A DNA stretch of 64,000 bases from Pseudoclavibacter sp. 13-3 (GTDB taxonomy: Bacteria > Actinomycetota > Actinomycetes > Actinomycetales > Microbacteriaceae). This document shows positions 8,005-18,048 of this stretch, piece by piece. Position 1 is the stretch's first letter, and each line of letters opens with the position of its first letter. The position numbers and the translations under genes are program-made. Location: contig NZ_JAJOZT010000003.1 of the NCBI RefSeq assembly GCF_021168475.1, positions 186,001 through 250,000 on the forward strand. The letters run 5' to 3'. The notes below the pieces were generated by a model. That model did not search any database. It saw only the letters and a list, made by a program, of their open reading frames with translations, and was not told where the DNA came from.

Positions 8005-9051
8005 TCGACCGCTGTCGGCGTCGAAGACCCAGGCATGCTCGACGGCGACAGCCAGGCGCACGCGGTCGCCGGGCTGCAGCCCGGCACCGCTGGTCTCCAT
8101 CTGACACTCGCTGCGGTCTCGATCGGCGAGACGCAGGGTCAGGGTGTGCGACCCGTCGGGCGCCCCGGTGACATGTTCGACTGTGCCGCCGAGGTCTTCA
8201 CGCTGATCGCTGAGCGTCATGTGCCGCGAGGCGATCGCGAGCACGACCGGCCCGTGCGTTCCCGGCACGATGCGGCACTGGTCGCCGATGCAGATCGTGC
8301 CGTCTTCGGCGGTCGCCGTCCAGCAGGTGATCGGCTCGTCGATGACGGTCTGGGCGACGGTCAGATCGTGTGGCCGACTGCGCAGGTGCGCGAGTGAGCC
8401 GATCTGGTGCAGCCGCCCGTCGTCGAGCACGGCGATGGGCTCGTCAAGCAGCGCCGCCTCTGCGAGATCTCTGGTCGCGTAGAGGGTGGTGACGCCGAGT
8501 CGCGCGGCCAGCGTGCGGATGCTGCTGAGCAGCGGATGGCGCACCTCGGACGACAGACTGGTGAAGGGCTCGTCGAGCAGCAGCAGGTCAGGGATGCGAG
8601 CGAGCGCCCGCCCCACGGCGACGCGCTGGCGCTCGCGGCCGGAGAGCTCATGCGGCGCCGAATCGAGCAGATCGTCGAGATCGAGGCCGTCTGCGACCAC
8701 ACTGACACGGCGATCGCGCTCGGACTGGTCGACCCCTGCGACTTTGAGCGCGAACGCGATGTTGTCGCGCACCGACATCTGCGGGTAGAGCGCGTAGTTC
8801 TGAAAGACCATGGCGACGTTGCGGTGCTTGGGCGGCAGGCGTGTGACGTCACGGCCGTCGATGCTCATCGTGCCCGAGGCCGTCTCTTCGAGGCCGGCGA
8901 TCATGCGCAGCAGCGTCGACTTGCCCGAGCCGCTCTGGCCCAGCAGGGTGAGGAAGGCGCCGTCGTCGACCGACAGCGACATGTCGCGCACTGCGGGCTC
9001 GGTCGCACCCGGATAGACGCACGAGGCGTGTTCCAAGACCAGAGAGGGCAT
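7975..9051 (-). CDS. MalK/UgpC-type ABC transporter ATPase with altered catalytic motifs
   Basis: ATP-binding subunit of the sugar-importer type, 358 residues, with the C-terminal TOBE-like regulatory region (about 250-358). Walker A is intact (GQSGSGKST, 38-46), the Q-loop is VFQNYALYP and Walker B is LLLLDEP (Asp160, Glu161). Three sites differ from the family: the signature reads LSGRE (136-140) for LSGGQ, the D-loop reads TSLSSE for a SNLDA-like segment, and the switch histidine is Arg194 (YATRDLAEA for YVTHDQ-type). No permease or binding protein is nearby, so it could be a shared ATPase like MsiK, or a degenerate copy. The start at 9051 is set by CATAAT 6 nt upstream; an earlier ATG at 9093 is upstream of that promoter. 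Confidence 0.85.
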   Translation of the reverse strand: MPSLVLEHASCVYPGATEPAVRDMSLSVDDGAFLTLLGQSGSGKSTLLRMIAGLEETASGTMSIDGRDVTRLPPKHRNVAMVFQNYALYPQMSVRDNIAFALKVAGVDQSERDRRVSVVADGLDLDDLLDSAPHELSGRERQRVAVGRALARIPDLLLLDEPFTSLSSEVRHPLLSSIRTLAARLGVTTLYATRDLAEAALLDEPIAVLDDGRLHQIGSLAHLRSRPHDLTVAQTVIDEPITCWTATAEDGTICIGDQCRIVPGTHGPVVLAIASRHMTLSDQREDLGGTVEHVTGAPDGSHTLTLRLADRDRSECQMETSGAGLQPGDRVRLAVAVEHAWVFDADSGRLLAAPAACG

Positions 9052-9057
9052 AGTCTC

Positions 9058-9063
9058 ATTATG
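9058..9063 (-). promoter_or_regulatory. -10 element of the ABC ATPase gene (leaderless)
   Basis: On the minus strand CATAAT is followed after 6 nt by the ATG at 9051. The first base departs from TANNNT, so this is less certain than the other leaderless promoters. Confidence 0.4.
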
Positions 9064-9124
9064 CGCGATTCTCACTGTCAGCGGTCGCGGCAAGACCCGG
9101 TATTCTCAGTGGGAGCTGTGAGAC

Positions 9125-9169
9125 GGCGCGATCCAGCTGCCTGTATGGCAAGCTGGGAGGCGCGATCCA
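9125..9169 (+). repeat. Hairpin flanked by direct repeats upstream of the DsbA-like gene
   Basis: GGCGCGATCCA occurs at 9125-9135 and again at 9159-9169. Between them, and overlapping the first copy, is an imperfect hairpin (CCAGCTGCC at 9133-9141, GGCAAGCTGG at 9147-9156). A TATTCT hexamer at 9101-9106 could be the -10 of the downstream gene, which would place the structure in a leader of about 100 nt. Function unknown. Confidence 0.4.
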
Positions 9170-9212
9170 TTGTAGATGCAACTTATTTGGCCGAATCGAC
9201 CAGAGGGAGACC

Positions 9213-10115
9213 ATGGCAGGCAGCACATCGGGCGGCAACGCCCAGAACCGCCCGACGAAGAACGAGCGGCGTGAGGCGGCGCGTGAGAAGGCGCGTCAGC
9301 TCCGCGAGCAGCAGGAGCGGCAGCGCAAGCGCAACCGTCTGCTCATTCAGATCGGTGTCGTCGTCGCAGTGGTGGCCGTCGTCGTGGGCGGCTGGCTGAT
9401 CGTCCAGAACGTGCAGAAGCACGAGCAGGCGGCCGCCTCGGTCATGCCGGCCAACATGCCGAACGACGGTGTGGTGATCTCGCAGGATCTCGCCGTGCAG
9501 AGGGCCGAAGCCCGCTCCGTCGATGTGCAGCCGGAGCGTCAGACCTCGGCCGACGGGCGTCTCGTCGTCGAGCTCTACGCCGATTTCATGTGCCCGGTGT
9601 GCGGTCAGTTCGAGCAGACCTACGGACAGATGCTCAGCGAGCAGGCCCAGGCAGGCAACATCGACTTGGTCATCCACCCGGTCTCGATTCTGGATCAGGC
9701 CTCGCAGGGCACCAAGTACTCGACGCGTGCGGCTGCCGCTGCCGCCTCGGTCGCGACGTACGCGCCCGATAGCTTTCTCAACTACTTCACCACCCTTCTG
9801 CAGCCCGGAGTGCAGCCCAGCGAGAGCACCAGCGGTCTGACCGACGACCGGCTCGTCGAGCTTGCCCGACAGGTCATCGGTGACGATCAGCCCGACGAGC
9901 AGGATCAGGTCGAGAAGTCGATTCGCGACGGCGAGTTCAAGAAATGGGTCAAGCGGTCGACCGATGCGGCGAATCTCACCGGAACGCCGACCGTCTACAT
10001 CGACGGGCAGTCGGTCGACGACCTCAGCAAGGTCAGTGAAACGCTGCAGCAGAAGCTCAAAGATCGTGGCATCGACATGACGCAGACCGGTGCCGACGTT
10101 TCCTCTGGTCAGTGA
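9213..10115 (+). CDS. Membrane-anchored DsbA-like thiol-disulfide oxidoreductase
   Basis: Predicted extracytoplasmic thioredoxin-fold protein (thioredoxin_4/DsbA family) that would form or isomerise disulfides in secreted proteins. The 300-residue chain has a charged cytoplasmic segment rich in Arg/Glu/Gln (1-41, probably coiled coil), one transmembrane helix (about 42-64), and an outer domain. The redox motif is CPVC (Cys127, Cys130). A cis-proline loop is seen in TGTPTVYIDG. The ATG follows GAGGGAGA. The signal-anchor topology with the active site outside is the usual actinobacterial form. No partner DsbB/VKOR is in the window. Confidence 0.88.
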   Translation: MAGSTSGGNAQNRPTKNERREAAREKARQLREQQERQRKRNRLLIQIGVVVAVVAVVVGGWLIVQNVQKHEQAAASVMPANMPNDGVVISQDLAVQRAEARSVDVQPERQTSADGRLVVELYADFMCPVCGQFEQTYGQMLSEQAQAGNIDLVIHPVSILDQASQGTKYSTRAAAAAASVATYAPDSFLNYFTTLLQPGVQPSESTSGLTDDRLVELARQVIGDDQPDEQDQVEKSIRDGEFKKWVKRSTDAANLTGTPTVYIDGQSVDDLSKVSETLQQKLKDRGIDMTQTGADVSSGQ

Positions 10116-10164
10116 GCGCCACGCTGGTCTGAGCGCGATCGTGCGGACGAGTCGCATCACCCGC

Positions 10165-10170
10165 TAAGAT
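10165..10170 (+). promoter_or_regulatory. -10 element of tRNA-Thr
   Basis: TAAGAT lies 25 nt upstream of the mature tRNA 5' end, a suitable distance for a short precursor leader. No clear -35 is visible. Confidence 0.4.
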
Positions 10171-10195
10171 GAGTTCGGCCGTTCTCACGGTCGAC

Positions 10196-10268
10196 GCCGA
10201 CTTAGCTCATCTGGTAGAGCACCTGTCTTGTAAACAGGAGGTGGCGGGTTCGAGCCCCGCAGTCGGCT
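10196..10268 (+). tRNA. tRNA-Thr (anticodon TGT)
   Basis: A 73-base cloverleaf: acceptor GCCGACT pairs with AGTCGGC, the D arm is GCTCATCTGGTAGAGC, the anticodon stem is CCTGT/ACAGG and the T arm is GCGGG-TTCGAGC-CCCGC. The loop CTTGTAA puts anticodon TGT at 10229-10231, which reads ACA. The discriminator is T, and CCA is not encoded. Confidence 0.95.
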
Positions 10269-10325
10269 CAAGCGCAACAGCTCGATATCACGGGCGAGCA
10301 GTTGCCGCGTCGAGCCTCTGCCGCG

Positions 10326-10769
10326 TCAGGCGTCGGTCTCGAAGGTGAGCGCGACCGAGTTCATGCAGTAGCGTTGTCCGGTCGGAGTCTGGGGAGCATC
10401 CTCGAACACATGGCCCAAGTGCGAGCCGCACGTCGCGCAGCGCACCTCGGTGCGCACCATGCCGTGCGAGTCGTCCCTGATCAGCGTCACGGCATCGGTG
10501 TCGCGCGGGTCGTAGAAGCTGGGCCAGCCGCACCCCGACTCGAACTTCGTCGTCGAGGTGAAGAGCTCGGCGCCGCAGGCGCGGCAGCGATAGACCCCGA
10601 CGCGATGCTCGTCGAGCAGCTCGCCCGTCCAAGGGCGTTCGGTGGCCGCTTCGCGCAGCACCGCATACTCGACGGGGTCGAGTCGCTGCCGCCATTCGGC
10701 GTCTGTGACGGCCGCAGCCTCAGAGACGGCCTCTGAGCCCTGCTCGGGTGAATCGTGCTGATCTGTCAT
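10326..10769 (-). CDS. msrB: Peptide methionine-(R)-S-oxide reductase
   Basis: Repairs oxidised methionine by reducing the R-sulfoxide. The 147-residue protein has the two zinc CxxC pairs (CRAC and CATC), the KFESGCGWPSFYDP substrate segment, HLGHVFED, and the catalytic cysteine Cys135 in GQRYCMNS. The first 20 residues are a non-conserved acidic/Ser-rich extension. The start ATG has a good GGAGGT site. It is convergent with tRNA-Thr and divergent from the DUF3263 gene. No msrA is adjacent. Confidence 0.94.
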   Translation of the reverse strand: MTDQHDSPEQGSEAVSEAAAVTDAEWRQRLDPVEYAVLREAATERPWTGELLDEHRVGVYRCRACGAELFTSTTKFESGCGWPSFYDPRDTDAVTLIRDDSHGMVRTEVRCATCGSHLGHVFEDAPQTPTGQRYCMNSVALTFETDA

Positions 10770-10840
10770 GATCGACCTCCGTGCTTCGCCGCGGTCTGCG
10801 CGGCGGTGAATCGTGCCTGAACGCGCCTGCTCTCATAGCG

Positions 10841-10846
10841 TAGACT
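10841..10846 (+). promoter_or_regulatory. Candidate -10 of the DUF3263 gene
   Basis: TAGACT lies 8 nt before ATG 10855. The spacing is slightly longer than at the other leaderless genes, so transcription may start at 10853-10855. Confidence 0.4.
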
Positions 10847-10854
10847 CCCATATC

Positions 10855-11103
10855 ATGTGCACGGGCGGGCTCACTCCACTGCAGCGCGACGTGCTGCGCT
10901 GCGAGATGGAGCTGCAGAACCTGCGACAGGGGCGAAGTCGTGCGATTCGCGACAGGCTCGGTCTCAGCGCCGTGCGCTACGAACAGATTCTGCGGTCATT
11001 GGTCGGCGTGCCCGAGGCGGTGGCGTTCGCTCCTGACGTCATGCATCGCGTCGAGCGGCGGTTACACAGTCAAGAGCCTCGCGACGCACGTGCGCAGAAG
11101 TGA
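10855..11103 (+). CDS. DUF3263 small DNA-binding-like protein
   Basis: An 82-residue protein of the DUF3263 family (LTPLQRDVLRCEMELQNLRQG, then RLGLSAVRYEQILRSL), whose helical pattern resembles a sigma-region-4-like helix-turn-helix. I start it at ATG 10855 because a TAGACT -10 lies just upstream; 14 additional in-frame codons from 10813 would precede that promoter. It is followed after 14 nt by a LytR_C protein, the same order as Rv0430-Rv0431 in M. tuberculosis. No experimentally defined role is known to me. Confidence 0.8.
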   Translation: MCTGGLTPLQRDVLRCEMELQNLRQGRSRAIRDRLGLSAVRYEQILRSLVGVPEAVAFAPDVMHRVERRLHSQEPRDARAQK

Positions 11104-11117
11104 GAGAGAATTGAGAC

Positions 11118-11756
11118 ATGGCTGAGAAGTTCCCGAAAGACGAGTTCGACGACCTGTCCGCATCGCGCAAGGTCGGCGCGCATCGCGCGGCCGAACGCGG
11201 CTGGCGCACGCTGCGCATCGTGATCGGGGCACTGATCGCCACGGCTCTGGTCGTGGGCATCGTCTACGGAGTCATGCAGATCACCCGCAGCCAGAGCGTC
11301 TTCCACGACTATTCGGCGGCGCCGCAGAGCGAGAGCTCGGATCCCGCTGAGTCAGCGAGCCCGTCGAGCGAAGCGGTTGAGAGCGCCGAAGGCGCCAGCG
11401 CCGAGCCGAGCGATTCGGCGAGTCCGTCGCCCAGCCCGTCGGCGGCCGCCGTCAACGCGCACTCGCTCGAGGTCACCGTGCTCAACGCACAGGGCGCCAA
11501 CGCAGAGGCCGGTCTGGCCGCTCGCACGGGAGCGAAGCTCACCGCGAAGGGCTGGAAGATCGGTCAGGTCGCCACTGCCTCCTCGTCGTTCGGCGCACAT
11601 CGCAGCACCATCGTCTATTACACCGACGAACGCTATGCCGACGCCGCCAAACAGCTCAGCAGCGACCTGCAGATCACCACCGCGCCGCAGTACAACGCCA
11701 CCCTGTCGGTGCCACTGACCGTGGCGATCGGAAGCGACTACTCGGCACGCCGCTGA
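11118..11756 (+). CDS. LytR C-terminal domain membrane protein (VirR-like)
   Basis: A 212-residue envelope protein. It has a cytoplasmic N-terminus (1-31), one transmembrane helix (about 32-54), a Ser/Pro/Glu-rich linker (about 60-112), and a C-terminal LytR_C domain (about 115-210) with VTVLNAQGANAEAGLAARTGAKLTAKGW as its opening, given here only as a range 116-143. M. tuberculosis VirR (Rv0431) has this architecture and affects vesicle release and envelope integrity. The DUF3263 neighbour and a nearby groEL2-type gene preserve the mycobacterial order, which supports orthology. A specific LCP partner is not in the window. Confidence 0.8.
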   Translation: MAEKFPKDEFDDLSASRKVGAHRAAERGWRTLRIVIGALIATALVVGIVYGVMQITRSQSVFHDYSAAPQSESSDPAESASPSSEAVESAEGASAEPSDSASPSPSPSAAAVNAHSLEVTVLNAQGANAEAGLAARTGAKLTAKGWKIGQVATASSSFGAHRSTIVYYTDERYADAAKQLSSDLQITTAPQYNATLSVPLTVAIGSDYSARR

Positions 11757-11815
11757 TCGTTCGCCTGGCCGGTGCGCGCCCCACCGTCGAATCCGCATCA
11801 CGAAGGAGACCCCCC

Positions 11816-12928
11816 ATGAACCGCATCCGCACGCGAACCGCTCGTCGAGGCTCGGCAGTGGTCGGAGGCCTGCTGGTCGTGGGACTGAGCGCTGCGGCGC
11901 TCGCCGGCTGCGCGAAGCACGAGCCGGAGCCCGAGCCGGTCGAAGAGTCGCCGAGCCCGACTGCCCCGGTTCTGGCACCGCTCACCGGCGAAGAGATGCC
12001 AGACTTCGACCTGAACCATGCGGCCGTGACCGTGAAGGTGCCCAACGCGAACGACGGCGCCCGCCCGCAGGTCAACCTCAACTCGGCCGACCTCGTCTAC
12101 GAGGAGCAGGTCGAAGGCGGCATCACCCGTTACGTCGCCGTCTATCACTCGCGTCTGCCGGGTCTCGTGGGGCCTGTGCGCTCGGCCCGTCCCACCGACA
12201 CCAGCCTCGTGTCGCCGATCGGCGGAGCTTTCGTCTACTCAGGGTCGCACAGCGCCTTCGACGAGGTGCTCGGCTCGATGGCGGCCACCAGAATCGACGA
12301 GAGCCATGCTGATGTGCTCACCCGTGACGACAGCTGGGGGCGAGGTGCCCCGAACAACCTGTTCGCGCATCCGCAGACCGCGCTTGCCGCGCTCGACGAC
12401 GACGCTCGCACAGCGCAGCCGGCCGCGCAGTTCGCGTACGCGACGAAAGACCAGCCCGCGTCGGCCGCGCAGAGCGGCGACGCGCTGACGGGGCTGTCGG
12501 TCTCGGTCGGGGCGGATGCGCCGCGCCGGTGGACGTGGGACGCCGCGCAGAGCCGCTGGGTGCGATCGACCGCCAAAGGCCAGATCGACAGCACGCTGCA
12601 GGGAGACTCCGCCGACGCGGCTCAGCCGGAGCAGATCGCGGCCGACAACGTCGTGGTCATTCGATCGGTGCTCGGTCAGCCCTACGATCTGGGTGCGAAG
12701 GGGCTCTCGCCGCGTTATCAGCTCGACGGCGCCAGCGGGCAGGGCTATGTGCTCTCGGGCGGTCGCGTGCTCGATGTCTTGTGGAGCAAGGCCGACGCCG
12801 CTTCGCCATTCGTGCTGACGGCGGCCGACGGTGCCGGCGAGGTGCGTCTGCAGCCGGGCTCGAGCTGGGTCGAGCTGGTGCCAGACGGCAGCGGACAGGC
12901 CGTGCCGGAAGGACGCACCGCCGCCTGA
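11816..12928 (+). CDS. DUF3048 (YerB-like) lipoprotein
   Basis: A 370-residue exported lipoprotein. The signal sequence ends in a lipobox SAAALAGC (Cys32), followed by a Pro/Glu-rich spacer. The DUF3048 N-terminal domain begins near residue 55 (VKVPNANDGARPQVNLNSADLVYEEQVEGG, residues about 72-101) and includes the typical GPVRSARPTD segment. The C-terminal domain contains a YQLDGASGQGYVLSGGRVLDVLW-like stretch (about 302-324). Function is unknown; Bacillus YerB is a membrane lipoprotein of the same family. Start ATG is preceded by AAGGAGA. The gene lies between the LytR_C gene and groL on the same strand. Confidence 0.85.
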   Translation: MNRIRTRTARRGSAVVGGLLVVGLSAAALAGCAKHEPEPEPVEESPSPTAPVLAPLTGEEMPDFDLNHAAVTVKVPNANDGARPQVNLNSADLVYEEQVEGGITRYVAVYHSRLPGLVGPVRSARPTDTSLVSPIGGAFVYSGSHSAFDEVLGSMAATRIDESHADVLTRDDSWGRGAPNNLFAHPQTALAALDDDARTAQPAAQFAYATKDQPASAAQSGDALTGLSVSVGADAPRRWTWDAAQSRWVRSTAKGQIDSTLQGDSADAAQPEQIAADNVVVIRSVLGQPYDLGAKGLSPRYQLDGASGQGYVLSGGRVLDVLWSKADAASPFVLTAADGAGEVRLQPGSSWVELVPDGSGQAVPEGRTAA

Positions 12929-12945
12929 CGAACTTCGTCGTGTGA

Positions 12946-12972
12946 CTTGCACTCTCATGGTGCGAGTGCTAA
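12946..12972 (+). promoter_or_regulatory. CIRCE operator 1 (HrcA site) of groL
   Basis: CTTGCACTC, 9-nt spacer, GAGTGCTAA. The right arm is perfect; the left arm differs from the TTAGCACTC consensus at two positions. HrcA bound here would repress groL until heat shock. Confidence 0.85.
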
Positions 12973-14667
<1,695 letters not shown>

Positions 14668-14687
14668 TCAGCTGACTGATCCGGTCG

Positions 14688-14724
14688 CAAAAGCCCTGGC
14701 TGCGTTTCGCAGTCAGGGCTTTTG
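14688..14724 (+). terminator. groL terminator
   Basis: A 17-bp stem with one mismatch (14688-14704 and 14708-14724) and a 3-nt loop. It starts CAAAAGCCCT and ends AGGGCTTTTG, so a U-run follows on the plus strand; it is 21 nt after the groL stop. Confidence 0.85.
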
Positions 14725-14864
14725 TCTGCCCGCCCACCACGGATTGCTCGCTCTCACTGCAAATCGCGCGAGAACGAGCTGATCTCAAGCGATCTGGGGT
14801 GGTGTTAAGCGATCGGCGTTGGTGCAGGCGCAGCTGCAGCTGCAGCTGTTGTCTCAGCCGGCGC

Positions 14865-16511
14865 TCAGGCCGGAATCCTCACCGGCAGATCCTCGGCGTC
14901 GACGATGCGGTATGAGTAGCCCTGCTCGCTCAGAAAGCGCTGCCGCGACAGGGCGTAGTCCTGGTCGACGGTGTCGGCCACCACGATCGAGTAGAAGACC
15001 GAGCGCGAGCCGTCGCTGTTCGGGCGGATGATGCGGCCGAGTCGCTGCGCCTCCTCCTGCCGCGAGCCGAACGCGCCCGAGATCTGGATGGCGACCCGCG
15101 CATCCGGCAGATCGACCGAGAAGTTGGCGACCTTCGAGACGATCAGAGCCCGCTGCTCACCGGTGCGGAAGGCGGCGAAGAGCCGCTCGCGCTCAGGCGT
15201 CGGGGTCTTGCCCGTGATCAGCGGCAGCCCGGTGCGCTCGGCCACCAGCTCGAGCTGGTCGAGGTACTGCCCGATGACCAGCGTCTGGTCGCCGGCGTGC
15301 TCGTCGAGCAGCTCGGACACCGCATCGAGCTTCGCCGTGGCCAGTGCTGTCGCATGATATCGCTCGGCGTCGGCGAGCATGGCGTAGCGCGCCTGCTCGG
15401 CTTCCGAGAACTCGACCCGCACCTCGACGCAGTCGGCCGGCGAGATGAATCCCTGCGCCTCGATGTCGCGCCAGGGCGCCTCGTAGCGCTTCGGCCCGAT
15501 CAGCGAGAACACGTCAGACTCCTTGCCGTCTTCGCGCACCAGCGTCGCGGTCAGCCCCAGACGCCGCCGGGCCTGCAGCTCGGCTGTGAGCTTGAAGATC
15601 GGTGCTGGCAGCAGATGCACCTCGTCATAGACGATCAGCCCCCAGTTCTCGGCATTGAGCAGGCTGAGGTGGGTGTACTTCTTGCTGCGTCGAGCGGTCA
15701 GCATCTGGTACGTGGCGATGGTCACCGGAGCGATGATCTTGGCCTCGCCCGAGTACTCGCCGATCTGTTCGTCGGTCAGCTCGGTGCGGCGCAGCAGCTC
15801 GTCGCGCCACTGGTGGGCCGCGAGCGTGTTCGTCACCAGAATCAGAGTCTTGCGGTCGAGTGCGGCCATTGCCCCGGCGCCGACGACGGTCTTGCCCGCG
15901 CCGCAGGGCAGCACGACGACGCCGGAGCCCCCGGCCACGAACGCGTCGACGGCCTGCTGCTGGTAGGGGCGCAGATGCCAGTCGTCTTCGTTCAGGTCGA
16001 TTTCATATGGGTCGCCATCGGTGTAGCCGGCATGGTCTTCGGCTGGCCACCCGATGCGCAGCAGCTCCTGCTTGAGCTGGCCGCGCGCCCATTCCTGCAC
16101 GATCCAGGTGCGCTGGTCGACCTGCTCGGTCAGCAGCGCGGCCACACGCTTGTGATTGGCCACGTCGGTGAGCAGACGTGCGTCGTCGGCGGTGAGCACC
16201 AGACGGCCTTCGCGGTCGCGGGTGATGTCGAGCCGTCCGTAGCGCTCGATCGCGTCGGTGATCGTGCGCACGACGGTGTCGGGCACGGCGAACTTCGCAT
16301 ACCTGTTGAGCGCCCCGGTGATCTCGTCGGCGGTCACGCCGGCTGCGGCGGCGTTCCAGAGCCCCATGCGCGTGATGCGATAGGTGTGCACGTGTTCGGG
16401 CGCGCGCTCCAGCTCGGCGAATCCACCGATCGCCTGCCGCGCGGCGTTGGCGTCGGGATGGTCGAGTTCGAGCAGCACCGTACGGTCGCTCTGCACGATC
16501 AGTGGTCCCAT
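14865..16511 (-). CDS. XPB/Ssl2-family DNA repair helicase
   Basis: Bacterial homologue of the eukaryotic excision-repair helicase XPB, a 3'-to-5' SF2 helicase of 548 residues. The N-terminal third (about 1-170) is the XPB-specific domain. Walker A is PCGAGKT (202-208), the box II is DEVH (296-299), the XPB RED motif is VREDGKE, and motif VI is QEEAQRLGRIIRP. The ATG at 16509-16511 has AAGGAGA and overlaps the end of the upstream partner gene by 13 bp, so the two are translationally coupled. Mycobacteria keep the same pair (Rv0861c with Rv0862c). A role in repair or recombination is inferred from the family. Confidence 0.93.
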   Translation of the reverse strand: MGPLIVQSDRTVLLELDHPDANAARQAIGGFAELERAPEHVHTYRITRMGLWNAAAAGVTADEITGALNRYAKFAVPDTVVRTITDAIERYGRLDITRDREGRLVLTADDARLLTDVANHKRVAALLTEQVDQRTWIVQEWARGQLKQELLRIGWPAEDHAGYTDGDPYEIDLNEDDWHLRPYQQQAVDAFVAGGSGVVVLPCGAGKTVVGAGAMAALDRKTLILVTNTLAAHQWRDELLRRTELTDEQIGEYSGEAKIIAPVTIATYQMLTARRSKKYTHLSLLNAENWGLIVYDEVHLLPAPIFKLTAELQARRRLGLTATLVREDGKESDVFSLIGPKRYEAPWRDIEAQGFISPADCVEVRVEFSEAEQARYAMLADAERYHATALATAKLDAVSELLDEHAGDQTLVIGQYLDQLELVAERTGLPLITGKTPTPERERLFAAFRTGEQRALIVSKVANFSVDLPDARVAIQISGAFGSRQEEAQRLGRIIRPNSDGSRSVFYSIVVADTVDQDYALSRQRFLSEQGYSYRIVDAEDLPVRIPA

Positions 16512-18043
16512 GAGGTCTCCTTCGTGATCGGGTGCACTTCGGCGATGGCTTTCAGCGGCAGCGTGCGTTCGATCTCGGCGCCGGGCTCACGGCCGCGCAG
16601 CCGCGTGTCGCCCATGCCGATGACCTCGAGCACCACGGTGCGTGTGGCATCGCCGACGTGCACCGTGATCGAGACCGGCGCATGCTCGCGCAGCGCGGTC
16701 TCGAGCAGCAGGCGGATGCGGGCGTCTGGCGAATCGCGGAACTCGCCCACCAGCGCGCGTGCGCGGGCGATCGGGTCGCGGTCGTCGGCGGAGCCCGTCG
16801 CACTGCGTGCGCTGCTCGAAGAGGCGCGCGGCGCGGCGGCGGTCGATGCGGATTCGGTGCCTGGTCGGCTGCGGCGGCCGTCGGCTCCCGGTGACTCGGC
16901 GAGGGAGCGCAGCAGGTACTCCAACGGCTGGCTCAGCTCGCCGCGCAGCAGCGTCTCGAGAAAGCCTCGGATCGCGCTCACCGGCTCTCCATGACGCAGG
17001 GCGGCGGCGACCGTCTGCTCGCTGATCTGGTAGGTGTGCGTCTCGACGAGGCGCGTCGGCGCGGCGATGCGTCGCAGCTGTCGTGCGAGTTGCGGCGTGA
17101 GCAGCCCGGGAACCAGCAGTTCGAGGTGGTTGTAGAGGTAGCCGTACTCGGTCAGGGCGGGCCACTGCTCGGCCAGCTGCCGTTGCCGATCGTCGTCGTG
17201 GTCGACCCAGGCCCTGCCCAGGTCGGTCAGTCGGCCGGTCGCGTCGATGATGGTCAGCACGCGCCAGTCGTGCAGCAGACGCTGCAGTCGCGCGGCGAGG
17301 TGCTCGTGCGCCAGCGGCCACCGGGCGGTCGCCGCGTCGTTCAGCGTCTCAGCCATGGGCCGGGCGGTCTCAGCGCGGTGTGCGACGGCTTCGTCGACGA
17401 CGGCTGCGAGATCGTCTGGCACGGTCGCTGCAGCGAGTCGGCGCCAGGCGTCGAGCAGACGCAGGTCGAGCCAGCTCGCAGCCTCGGGGGTGGGAGCGAC
17501 GCGGTTGTCATCGGCGTGGAACAGGCCTGCGACCATGGCGATCGAGATCAGCGCGCTCACCGTGCTGGGCTCGATGTCGAGGATGTGCCCGACCTCTGCC
17601 AGTGCGGAGACCGGCACGTGACCGGTCGCAGTCAGCGGCAGTGACGAGTGCTCGGCCTGCAGCACGACAGTCTGCACTGCGATGACGGAGTGCCAGGGAG
17701 CAGCTGCGTCGAGGTCGCGCGTGACTGGCACCTCAGGTCGCGGCAGCGCGCGCATCGCCGCGATGCGGTCAGCGACTCCAGGAAGAGGGTCTCCTGCGTC
17801 ATCGGCCAGCAGCAGTGCGGTGGCCGCGGCGCAGGGAGTGTGAGCAGTGAGCAGAGCCCGCAGATCGTCGGCGGTGAGCACCGCGAGTCGGCGGTCGATC
17901 GCATCGGTGTGGGCCAGCCGTGAGCTCAGATCGTAGAGATCGGCGATGCGCAGCCGGGGCAGGTGTGAGAGCGAGACGACGGTGTCGAGATCGGTGTCGG
18001 GCAGTGCGACCACGGCGTCGGAGTAGGCGATGGTCTGTGACAT
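16499..18043 (-). CDS. Helicase-associated protein paired with XPB
   Basis: A 514-residue protein with a helicase-C-terminal/XPB-N-terminal-like region (Helicase_C_3 type) and no ATPase motifs. The middle holds repeated winged-helix-like segments rich in Leu/Ala/Asp. A Ser/Arg/Ala-rich linker (about 388-420) precedes a WYL/beta-like C-terminal stretch (HAPVSITVHVGDATRTVVLEVIG, given as about 462-484). The gene overlaps xpb by 13 bp and starts 5 nt after a small membrane protein gene. A conserved partner of XPB in actinobacteria; likely a DNA-loading or regulatory subunit, but that is inference. The ATG 18043 has no strong ribosome-binding site, so coupling to the gene before it is likely. Confidence 0.82.
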   Translation of the reverse strand: MSQTIAYSDAVVALPDTDLDTVVSLSHLPRLRIADLYDLSSRLAHTDAIDRRLAVLTADDLRALLTAHTPCAAATALLLADDAGDPLPGVADRIAAMRALPRPEVPVTRDLDAAAPWHSVIAVQTVVLQAEHSSLPLTATGHVPVSALAEVGHILDIEPSTVSALISIAMVAGLFHADDNRVAPTPEAASWLDLRLLDAWRRLAAATVPDDLAAVVDEAVAHRAETARPMAETLNDAATARWPLAHEHLAARLQRLLHDWRVLTIIDATGRLTDLGRAWVDHDDDRQRQLAEQWPALTEYGYLYNHLELLVPGLLTPQLARQLRRIAAPTRLVETHTYQISEQTVAAALRHGEPVSAIRGFLETLLRGELSQPLEYLLRSLAESPGADGRRSRPGTESASTAAAPRASSSSARSATGSADDRDPIARARALVGEFRDSPDARIRLLLETALREHAPVSITVHVGDATRTVVLEVIGMGDTRLRGREPGAEIERTLPLKAIAEVHPITKETSWDH

Positions 18044-18048
18044 TCACA

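Noticed and set aside
14828..14848. GCAGCTGCAGCTG short tandem repeat
   Set aside because: Only a few 6-bp units in a GC-rich gap; no spacers, so not a CRISPR and not clearly functional. No CRISPR array, insertion sequence or integrase was seen anywhere in the window.
15297..16994. 565-codon plus-strand frame opposite the XPB genes
   Set aside because: It crosses the junction of two well-supported minus-strand genes and shows no domain; it is a GC-rich shadow.
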